From Desulfobacteraceae bacterium Eth-SRB1 (GTDB taxonomy: Bacteria > Desulfobacterota > Desulfobacteria > Desulfobacterales > ETH-SRB1): DNA of 64,000 nucleotides. The notes beneath the pieces are model-generated. The model was not told where the DNA came from, searched no databases, and saw only the letters and a list, made by a program, of their open reading frames with translations. Each line of letters opens with the position of its first letter. Positions within the stretch are counted from its first letter, which is position 1. This document shows, in pieces, positions 1 to 6,727 of this stretch. The position numbers were made by a program, and so were the translations under genes. The stretch is from positions 377,127-441,126 of the forward strand of contig RPGP01000040.1 of assembly GCA_004193555.1 (NCBI GenBank). Reading direction: 5' to 3'.

Positions 1-131
1 TATTGTGCAATTTGGTGTTTAATTATCCTTTTTTTACAAAAGCCCGGTTACCCTGCTAAATAGTGATGGTGGATGTTGTGCATGATTATAAGTAATCTTA
101 AAGGTTTAATTGAATGTGATGGAGTTATGAT

Positions 132-605
132 GTGAAAAGAAATGAAGCGATCAATAAAAAGAAACTTTTAAGCGGGTTACCGTATAAAAAAAGTAAGTTG
201 CAAGAATTTAATATACGAGAGCTTAAGATGCTTGCTTCTCTGATGAGTCTCGAAAGTTGGGGAAAAACAAAAGAGGAGTTGGTAAAACAAATCTTTAATA
301 ATCAACGTGAGCTTGATTTGCTGGATGAAAGACTGGAAAACTTCTGCGAAATGTGCGGAAATTACGTTGCAATAAGACAAAATGCTCACGTTGTCGCAGA
401 ATCTGGGAGGGCAAGGATAAATATGCTAAAATTATGCCCTTCTTGTCATGTGATGTTTGACACTCGATTAAAACCAAGGCTCTATGAAGCTTTGAAAAAT
501 GCCGGAGTAGAAAAGCTTCCAAAATCATGGCAAAAATCTATTTACTATCAAGCATTTGAGGCTTCAATGAAATCACCTAAAAGAAAAACAAAAAAGAATG
601 ATTAG
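132..605 (+). CDS. HNH-type nuclease, small, probably restriction related
   Basis: 157 residues from a GTG start; GGAG at 121-124 is correctly spaced for it. The second half carries a zinc-finger HNH pattern: CEMCG at about 72-76, an AHVVAE segment at about 85-90 (first catalytic His), then CPSCHVMFD at about 102-110. This CxxC...AH...CxxCHxxFD order is typical of HNH endonucleases. Residues 27-55 (NIRELKMLASLM onward) resemble a short SAP/Rho-N helical DNA-binding motif. The gene lies 188 bp upstream of a DNA methyltransferase and its cognate restriction enzyme and is read in the same direction, so an accessory nuclease role in that system is inferred, not shown. It could also be an independent homing-type HNH protein. 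Confidence 0.7.
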   Translation: MKRNEAINKKKLLSGLPYKKSKLQEFNIRELKMLASLMSLESWGKTKEELVKQIFNNQRELDLLDERLENFCEMCGNYVAIRQNAHVVAESGRARINMLKLCPSCHVMFDTRLKPRLYEALKNAGVEKLPKSWQKSIYYQAFEASMKSPKRKTKKND

Positions 606-793
606 ACGTCCAACAGAACTCCCTGTCCGACTTCTTTTAAAAGATGGGGCACTCAATGCAGACAGAATTGTCAAGGTGCTAAACAGATAAAACCATTTGG
701 AATTTTTGAAGTAAAAGCGGTACAACAAAGTGCATCGTTATACAAAATCAGACCATATAGTACAGATAATGAAATGAATAGGAAGTTGATATT

Positions 794-2284
794 GTGCTGA
801 ATATTAATGCTGTAGAACAACTTAGCTTATTTGATCTCAAGTCCAGGTTACAAAGCAAAGAGATAGGACAGTTTTTTACGGAGTCCAAAACAGCCGATTA
901 TATGGCATCAATGCTCCACTCCATTGGTAATGTTGAGTTGGTAAAAATTCTCGATGCTGGCGCAGGAGAAGGAATTCTTACAGCATCCGCAGCTCGTCGC
1001 TGCTTAGAAATAGGAAACCGTCGAGTCCATGCAGTTCTTTTCGAGGTAGATAAAAACATATTGTCAATACTCGAAGAAAACATGGATCGATTGGTTGAAA
1101 TATTTATCAAAAATGGAGGAAAATTCTCATATGAAATTCTAAATGAGGATTTTGTTTTGTCGAGACCGGATAAACACGAACGTAGTTTTCATATCTCAAT
1201 AATTAATCCGCCGTATTTCAAGTATAACTCCAAAGACTCCGTATATAGTGGAGCAACCGACGATCTGTTTAAAGGAAATCCCAATATTTACGCATCCTTT
1301 ATGGCGGTTGTATCGTCATGCCTGATGCCAGGGGGACAAATGGTAGCTATTGTTCCACGTAGTTTTACAAATGGCCTATATTTCAAAGGCTTTCGCAGTT
1401 ATCTCCAGTCACAGATGAGCTTAGAACGAGCGCATATCTTTCGATCCAGAAACCGGCTTTTCAGAAATATGGGGGTTCTGCAAGAGAACATTATTTGTAA
1501 GTTTGTAAAAAATGGACAGCAACCAAGTATAGAAATATGGTCAAGTACTTGCTCAGAAGACTTGGCGGAATCTGAGGTAGTCCGCTATCCGCAAAAATTG
1601 ATTATTGATGGAAGCAATCGACATAACATTATTCGGATTCCGGAAAGCGCGGCAGACGGTCATATTCTGAGGTTAGTTGAAGATTGGCCCAGCAGCTTTG
1701 AAGGAAACAATTACTATATTTCCACCGGCCCGGTGGTGGAATTTCGCACAAGAGAATTTATTACAGCAAAAGCCCAAAAAGATAGCATTCCTTTGTTACG
1801 AATGCACAATGTTAAGGCGTTCCGCATAGAATGGACAGGAAAACACTGGAAGGACGCGCGTTTTATTTTGAAGGAAGGACACGAGAAACACACCTGTAGT
1901 AACAAAGTTTATGTAATTCTAAAGCGGTTCAGCTCTAAAGATGAGAAGCGTCGTCTCGTCGCAGGTATTCATGACCCTAAACAATTCAAAGGTCAGCTAA
2001 TTGGATTAGAAAATCATTTGAACTATATCGGAGTGAAAGGTAAAGATATGGATCTTCCGGAAGCATTTGGGTTGGCTGCGTTGTTTAATTCTACGTTTAT
2101 GGATCGTTATTTCCGGTCTATATCTGGAAATACCCAAGTTAACGCCACAGAAATACGACTTTTAAAATTGCCAACAAGAGATCAGATTATATCAATAGGA
2201 AAGGAAGTTCAGAGGACTGAAGGCTATGAACAATCAGCAGTAGATGAGATTGTTCAATCCGCACTAAATATACGGGACATGTAA
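794..2284 (+). CDS. DNA adenine-N6 methyltransferase, BsuBI/PstI-type modification enzyme
   Basis: 496 residues from a GTG start. An N-terminal IGQFFTE segment (about 24-30), the SAM-binding motif I as LDAGAGEG (about 52-59) and catalytic motif IV as NPPY (about 138-141) identify a class I N6-adenine methyltransferase of the Eco57I/PstI type. The remaining 300 residues would hold the target-recognition part. Length is close to that expected of M.BsuBI/M.PstI. The stop overlaps the start of the next gene by one base (TAATG), and that gene encodes a PstI-like endonuclease, so the role is protection of host DNA at the cognate site. If specificity is conserved the site would be CTGCAG; this is inference from the partner's family. 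An alternative is an Eco57I-like enzyme of other specificity. Confidence 0.88.
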   Translation: MLNINAVEQLSLFDLKSRLQSKEIGQFFTESKTADYMASMLHSIGNVELVKILDAGAGEGILTASAARRCLEIGNRRVHAVLFEVDKNILSILEENMDRLVEIFIKNGGKFSYEILNEDFVLSRPDKHERSFHISIINPPYFKYNSKDSVYSGATDDLFKGNPNIYASFMAVVSSCLMPGGQMVAIVPRSFTNGLYFKGFRSYLQSQMSLERAHIFRSRNRLFRNMGVLQENIICKFVKNGQQPSIEIWSSTCSEDLAESEVVRYPQKLIIDGSNRHNIIRIPESAADGHILRLVEDWPSSFEGNNYYISTGPVVEFRTREFITAKAQKDSIPLLRMHNVKAFRIEWTGKHWKDARFILKEGHEKHTCSNKVYVILKRFSSKDEKRRLVAGIHDPKQFKGQLIGLENHLNYIGVKGKDMDLPEAFGLAALFNSTFMDRYFRSISGNTQVNATEIRLLKLPTRDQIISIGKEVQRTEGYEQSAVDEIVQSALNIRDM

Positions 2285-3264
2285 TGAGCACAAAAAAACA
2301 GCGAGAGAAGAAGCTAAAACAGTCAAAGGAAATATTGAAAGCTCTTGGTATGCCAAAGGCACAACATAACGATAGATCAGGATGGGTATTTTTAGCTCTA
2401 TCAGATATTCAACCGGAAAGTCCATGGGGTAACGCAAAATCACCACTGCTTCCAACAGTAGATATCATGCAGTTCATCCGTGAGTACTACAAGCAGGATT
2501 ACAAACCCAATAGTCGTGAAACTATTCACCGCCAGACATTACATCAATTTGAGCAAGCCCGAATTGCAGATCGGAATCGGGATGACCCTTCTCGTCCTAC
2601 AAATAGCAAAGATAATAACTATTCACTGAATGAGTCAATTCTTGCTGTTTTGAGAGAGTACCCAGCGGGGAAATGGATGACAAAGGTTGAGGAGTACAAA
2701 CAAAATTTAACCGCATTAAAAGCTCTTTATGCAAAAACATTGGATAAAGAAAAAATCCCTATCACATTACCTGATGGAAAGGAAATATTACTTTCTCCGG
2801 GGAAGCATAATCAATTGCATGCCGATATAGTCCACGAATTCTGCTCTAGGTTTATTGGGGAAGGCGGTCGTCTTCTCTATATAGGAGACACGGCCAGCAG
2901 TCGGAACGAAGGCGGTAAACTCATGATTTTGGAAAGTCAGTTTCTTGAGTCTATCGGAGTGCCGCCTATGTCACATGACAAACTGCCTGACGTTGTGGTT
3001 TTTGATGAAAAACGCAACTGGTTATTCTTGATTGAGGCGGTAACAAGTCATGGGCCAGTATCTCCTAAGAGATGGGTAGAGTTAGAAGAAGCCCTATCAA
3101 CCTGCAAAGTAGGCAGGGTATATGTAACCGCCTTTCCGAATCGAGCAGAATTCCGCAAAAATGCGGCAGATATAGCATGGGAAACAGAGGTCTGGATTGC
3201 AGACAATCCAGATCACATGATCCATTTTAATGGAGATCGTTTTCTTGGACCTCATGAACACTGA
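2284..3264 (+). CDS. BsuBI/PstI-type restriction endonuclease
   Basis: 326 residues. The C-terminal half has the family signature: [18 protein letters not shown] at about 238-255 gives the PD...(D/E)xK-like active-site strand pair, followed by [11 protein letters not shown] at about 256-266, which is characteristic of the BsuBI/PstI family (PF06616). The N-terminal half is charged, with basic residues and a conserved-looking [14 protein letters not shown] segment, as in the family. Type II restriction enzymes of this family cut CTGCAG; same specificity here is inferred. The ATG overlaps the methyltransferase stop, so the two are translationally coupled. The frame is intact, so the pair may be active. 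Confidence 0.9.
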   Translation: MSTKKQREKKLKQSKEILKALGMPKAQHNDRSGWVFLALSDIQPESPWGNAKSPLLPTVDIMQFIREYYKQDYKPNSRETIHRQTLHQFEQARIADRNRDDPSRPTNSKDNNYSLNESILAVLREYPAGKWMTKVEEYKQNLTALKALYAKTLDKEKIPITLPDGKEILLSPGKHNQLHADIVHEFCSRFIGEGGRLLYIGDTASSRNEGGKLMILESQFLESIGVPPMSHDKLPDVVVFDEKRNWLFLIEAVTSHGPVSPKRWVELEEALSTCKVGRVYVTAFPNRAEFRKNAADIAWETEVWIADNPDHMIHFNGDRFLGPHEH

Positions 3265-3419
3265 TATAGACGGGCTTCAGAGCATATTCGGGGCGTACTA
3301 AACTATTCAACTTAATTCATTATATGCAATAAGTTATTCGGGTTACATGGCTAAAAAATCACGAATAGATGCCCGCCCGCCTTGCCTGAATTCGCGATGG
3401 CAGGCAGGCTCCGGGAGCT

Positions 3420-3545
3420 ATGATAAAAATCACCGAATCCGAAATCGAACAATTTGCCATCGAACTTTTCGAAAAATCCGACTACCAATATATCTACGCG
3501 TCTTCCATTGCCCATGACGGCATAAAAAACCTTGGGAATATTTAG
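3420..3545 (+). pseudogene. hsdR: hsdR 5' stub (type I restriction subunit R, N-terminus only)
   Basis: 41 codons starting MIKITESEIEQFAIELFEK, followed by a YQYIYASSIAHDG segment. This is the recognisable N-terminus of type I restriction R subunits, which are normally about 1000 residues. The frame stops at 3543-3545 and the next base is the ATG of rhuM. No other part of hsdR, and no hsdM or hsdS, is seen in the window. It is read as a remnant of a type I locus that was rearranged around rhuM. A second, shorter stub of the same N-terminus follows rhuM. Confidence 0.65.
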
Positions 3546-4586
3546 ATGAAAAAAAAGAAAAAAATCCCGGATAATCAGATTACCGTATATCAAACACCAG
3601 ACGGGAAGATTAATATCGAAGTGTTGTATGCAGATGAAAACATCTGGCTGTCTCAAAAACGAATGGCGGAACTGTTTGGGTGTAGCGCTGACAACATCTC
3701 TTTGCATCTTAAGAATATCTATAAAGAAAAAGAACTCGATGAGTTGTCAACTGCCGAGGTTTTCTCGGTAGTTCAAATTGAAGGAAAAAGGGAGGTTTCC
3801 CGTAGTGTGACCTGCTATTCTTTAGAAGCGATTATTGCCGTGGGGTATCGGGTAAATTCGGAACGTGGTACGCAATTTCGGCAATGGGCGATAACTATTC
3901 TTCAACAATACATTCATAAAGGCTTTGCAATCGACAATGACCGTTTTAAATACGGTTCCCGATTTAGTACCAGGTTTTTCGATGATTTGGTTGAAGAAAT
4001 CAGGGATATCCGTGCAAGCGAAAGAATGGCGTATCAAAAAATTACAGATATTTATGCAACTTCGATTGATTATTCTGCTAAGGCAGAAGATACGAAAATA
4101 TTTTTTGCCACAGTTCAAAACAAACTGCATTTTGCCATTACCGGGCAAACTGCCGCCGAAATAGTCGCCAAACGAGCAGATAGCGCAAAGCCCAATATGG
4201 GATTAACATCATGGCGAAAAGGTCCCAAAGGTAAAATCATGCCACATGATGTTTCCATTGCTAAAAATTATTTAAACAAACCGGAGCTCGATCATCTAAA
4301 TCGCATCGTCACGATGTATTTAGATTTTGCGGAATTACAGGCTGTTCGTAATATTCCAATGTATATGAAAAACTGGATTGAAAAGCTGAATGCCTTTTTA
4401 AAATTCAGCGAATATGAAATCCTAACCAATGCTGGTTCAATTAGCCATGAAGTTGCTTTAGCTTTGGCGCATAAGGAATATGAAATTTTTAAGAAAGATC
4501 AGGATAAAAATTACATTTCTGATTTTGACCGCGAAGTAAAAATGCTTTTAGATAAGAATAAAGACGATGGAAATGAGCATGAATAG
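3546..4586 (+). CDS. rhuM: RhuM-family protein
   Basis: 346 residues. Diagnostic segments of the virulence RhuM family are present: IEVLYADENIWLSQKRMAEL (about 23-42), FGCSADNISLHLKNIY (about 43-58), an RSVTCYSLEAIIAVGYRVNS stretch (about 85-104) and the FRQWA motif (about 110-114). The family is named from Salmonella pathogenicity island 3 and is often found inside type I restriction operons between hsdS and hsdR; its biochemical role is not established. Here it sits between two hsdR N-terminal stubs, abutting the first (TAG then ATG) and overlapping the second by 8 bp. The overlap is what one expects of the original rhuM-hsdR junction. Confidence 0.85.
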   Translation: MKKKKKIPDNQITVYQTPDGKINIEVLYADENIWLSQKRMAELFGCSADNISLHLKNIYKEKELDELSTAEVFSVVQIEGKREVSRSVTCYSLEAIIAVGYRVNSERGTQFRQWAITILQQYIHKGFAIDNDRFKYGSRFSTRFFDDLVEEIRDIRASERMAYQKITDIYATSIDYSAKAEDTKIFFATVQNKLHFAITGQTAAEIVAKRADSAKPNMGLTSWRKGPKGKIMPHDVSIAKNYLNKPELDHLNRIVTMYLDFAELQAVRNIPMYMKNWIEKLNAFLKFSEYEILTNAGSISHEVALALAHKEYEIFKKDQDKNYISDFDREVKMLLDKNKDDGNEHE

Positions 4587-4629
4587 AATAACCGAATTCA
4601 CTATCGAAAAATTTGCCATCGGTAGCTGA
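4579..4629 (+). pseudogene. hsdR: second hsdR 5' stub, 16 codons
   Basis: ATG at 4579 overlaps the end of rhuM. The translation begins MNRITEFTIEKFAIG, the same N-terminal pattern as the stub at 3420 (ITExxIExFAI), and then hits TGA at 4627. About ten bases further on the duplicated alaS 3' end begins on the other strand, so the deletion or recombination point that removed the rest of hsdR is probably close to 4625-4640. It is short, so the call depends on the match with the first stub and on the usual rhuM-hsdR gene order. Confidence 0.5.
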
Positions 4630-4639
4630 ATAGTTACAA

Positions 4640-4940
4640 ATAATTCTACATTTTCTCAACGATTTCGTATGTCTTTTCAATGGCCTGATCAAGTTTTTCG
4701 GGCATTGTGCCGCCAGCCTGAGCCATATCGGGCCTGCCGCCCCCGCCCCCGCCGACTATGGTGGCAACCTGTTTTACAATGTTTCCCGCATTAAAACGCT
4801 TTGTTAAATCCTTTGTCACAACCACGATAAGCAGTACTTTTGACCCTGATACACTTCCAAGCACGACAATGCCGGATTTTATCTTTTCCTTAAGCCTGTC
4901 GGCCAGTTCTCTAAGCGCCGCTGGTTTATCCACCGCGACC
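4640..4940 (-). pseudogene. alaS: duplicated 3' end of alaS (C-terminal about 95 codons)
   Basis: This 301-bp block is a copy of 6722-7022, the 3' end of the intact alaS, with about 16 mismatches by eye (near 95 percent). The frame stays open and runs upstream to an ATG at 4975, giving a 109-residue reading frame with 12 unrelated leading residues. It contains only the end of the C-Ala/DHHA1 region, including the glycine-rich GGGGGGRPDMAQAGG segment. Most of the mismatches fall in third codon positions, so the copy diverged while still under coding constraint, for example in a related strain, instead of decaying in place. It marks one boundary of the 4941-6721 accessory segment. Confidence 0.85.
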
Positions 4941-5059
4941 ATAGACTTTTGGCCTTCGTATGTGTCCCAAATCATGGAATCGTGCCCCTTATGCCCCTTT
5001 GGTGCCCTATTCGCGGTCGAGGGAAGATCTGAGCCAATCAGGCCATTTCTGTGTCAATT

Positions 5060-6070
5060 TTAATCTTCATGCCCCTTATGCCCCTTTGATGCCCCTTTGG
5101 CAATCCGGTAGAATACACCCTTTCCGGTGGTTCCCTCCTTCTCTATAAGACTCATAGACGCGAGATGTTTCAGATCCTTCGATGCCGTCCGTTTGGCGAC
5201 TCTGAAAAGGCCCTGATACTCGGAGTTGGTGATGCTTCGATGTGATTTGAGGTGCCGAACGGCCGCTTTTTGGCGGTCATTGAGATCAAATTCTTCCAAT
5301 CGCTGATCGGTCAGCCAATTACGCCAGATTGTGACACTAAATTGCTGGTTCATCTGTTCAAACATAGGCTCAGGCAAATGGGCCTTCCGACACCATTTGA
5401 CTACGTTCTGGGTGCCATACCCGAGCTGGTTGATGTAACCTGTCAGAAAGAAGGGTCGAGCCAGGAAAGGGTTCACAGGAATGGACACGTGTCGTTTGGA
5501 TAGGTCACTAATGGTCAATTGTTCGGGCAAGCCTCCAGGGTTTATCACCTCAACCCGATCTGCAAAGAGCGCAATCTGGACGGAGCCATCTGAGTCATAA
5601 TCACGGTGGACGACCGCATTGACGATGATCTCCGTAATTGCCTCGTTCGGGATTTCCATCTTCACCTTCGCAACCGGTCTCTCCTGCCGGCCGCCGACGG
5701 AGCGATTAAGCTTCGACAGAACAAAATCAACCGCCTCATCAACCTGTTGGAACAGGGTGCCGCTGAAAACCTGATGGCTCGGAATGGGGCGAACCACTTC
5801 CGTCCCGTAGTAGTAGGAGCACTTGACAACGGCACTCGGGCAGAATCTCTGTGGCTCGGTTCCGAAGAGCATCAAGGCTGCATTCAAGAGGTGGGTACCG
5901 TCCTTGAGGACCAACTGCTTCAAGATGTCGTCGACGCCGCCACTACCGGAAAAGGTGTAATCTCGCTCATGTTTGGCCCGTTCAATGAACCAGGCAAGGG
6001 AGTCTTTGGAAATGTCCGCTATCTCGGCTCCATGAGCGCGGGCGATGTAAAATGGCGTATGATTATTCAT
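5060..6070 (-). CDS. ATP-binding protein, HATPase_c_4/RecG-like with C-terminal winged helix
   Basis: 336 residues. NAVVHRDY (about 151-158) and VINPGGLP (about 175-182) are the nucleotide-binding signatures of the HATPase_c_4 family (GHKL fold). The C-terminal 70 residues (LNDRQKAAVRHLKSHRSITNSEY onward) look like a winged helix. In full-length relatives an AlbA_2 (Schlafen-like) domain precedes this part; here the protein begins after that point, so the domain seems to be missing. The ATG overlaps the stop of the DUF4062 gene by four bases (ATGA), giving a coupled pair. In related proteins DUF4062, AlbA_2 and HATPase_c_4 are often fused, which supports joint function, possibly in defence. 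The last residues are a GHKGHED tail encoded by a short repeated DNA stretch. Confidence 0.7.
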   Translation of the reverse strand: MNNHTPFYIARAHGAEIADISKDSLAWFIERAKHERDYTFSGSGGVDDILKQLVLKDGTHLLNAALMLFGTEPQRFCPSAVVKCSYYYGTEVVRPIPSHQVFSGTLFQQVDEAVDFVLSKLNRSVGGRQERPVAKVKMEIPNEAITEIIVNAVVHRDYDSDGSVQIALFADRVEVINPGGLPEQLTISDLSKRHVSIPVNPFLARPFFLTGYINQLGYGTQNVVKWCRKAHLPEPMFEQMNQQFSVTIWRNWLTDQRLEEFDLNDRQKAAVRHLKSHRSITNSEYQGLFRVAKRTASKDLKHLASMSLIEKEGTTGKGVFYRIAKGASKGHKGHED

Positions 6071-6519
6071 CTGCCGATTCCTCCCATTTTAGACTGATTC
6101 TGCTGCCAGAAGAGAAGGCTCTGCATCACTTTCAGTTTCAACTCATTCAAAGAGCTAAAGGTCTCGTAAGTCACCGCTTGTTTAGCCTTGGCGATCAGCT
6201 CGGCCATCTTCTTTGCCTGTCGAGCGCGCGGAGTAGGTTGTTTAAGATAAACAACACGATCTTTTCCAAGCTCTGTAGCAGAGATGCCGTCGCCGTCGGG
6301 CGTACCGTAGGTTTTCCCAAACAATCCGAGGTAGATTTTGCATTTTTCGATTTTGTCTCGGTAATTGTTTTGCGGATTCTGTTGGTTGGCTGGTAGGTTC
6401 TCAAAAATAAATACGTCAAAATACTGCTTTAAATAGGGAGCCGTCAAAACAAAGTAGCAGAGATCTTTGCGCTCTCGGGCAAATTCTGATTGTGGGCTGC
6501 TGACAAAAATAAGGTTCAT
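6067..6519 (-). CDS. DUF4062 domain protein
   Basis: 150 residues. IFVSSPQSEFARERKDL at about 4-20, a DVFIFENLPA strand (about 35-44) and YLGLFGKTYG (about 63-72) are the conserved segments of DUF4062, a TIR/STIR-like fold found at the N-terminus of many predicted NTPase and defence proteins. The usual conserved C-terminal helices follow. It is 4-bp coupled to the ATP-binding gene downstream. Its own start overlaps, by ATGA, the end of an upstream reading-frame fragment. It occupies the segment bounded by the two alaS 3' ends, so it is probably horizontally acquired. A role as a nucleotide-processing or sensing module is inferred from the fold only. Confidence 0.7.
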   Translation of the reverse strand: MNLIFVSSPQSEFARERKDLCYFVLTAPYLKQYFDVFIFENLPANQQNPQNNYRDKIEKCKIYLGLFGKTYGTPDGDGISATELGKDRVVYLKQPTPRARQAKKMAELIAKAKQAVTYETFSSLNELKLKVMQSLLFWQQNQSKMGGIGR

Positions 6520-6721
6520 ATACTTACGCTCAGATTCGTGATAATCTCATTTAAAGCATTGTTCGTCTTGAGCGCCTCGGTTTCGATTACTGTTCGAAAT
6601 ACAGAACGAACTTTGGGCTTATATTTACCACGAGCTAAAACATTCCCCGGCTTAATATCCAGCGAGTAAGCCGCCTGCTTAACCAGCCAGTCAAAATCGT
6701 ACCCCTTAGCCTCAATCTTGG
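6516..6721 (-). pseudogene. C-terminal fragment resembling REP-associated Y1 transposase tail
   Basis: An open frame of about 67 codons ends at the TGA 6516-6518 and runs up to the alaS duplication boundary, where it is cut. The translation contains KGYDFDWLVKQAAYSLDI, then NVLARGKYKPKVRSVFRT and LNEIITNLSVS. This pattern (GYD..lv...a..l.i.p..vl..GK......R) resembles the DnaA-like helix-turn-helix tail found after the Y1 domain of REP-associated tyrosine transposases. No Y1 catalytic part is present. Its stop overlaps the DUF4062 start by four bases. It could alternatively be the end of an unrelated first gene of that operon. Confidence 0.4.
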
Positions 6722-6727
6722 ATAATT

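Noticed and set aside
598-690. 30-residue frame MIRRPTELPVRLL between the HNH gene and the methyltransferase
   Set aside because: Overlaps the HNH stop, has no recognisable motif and is too short to support; it may be a decayed segment.
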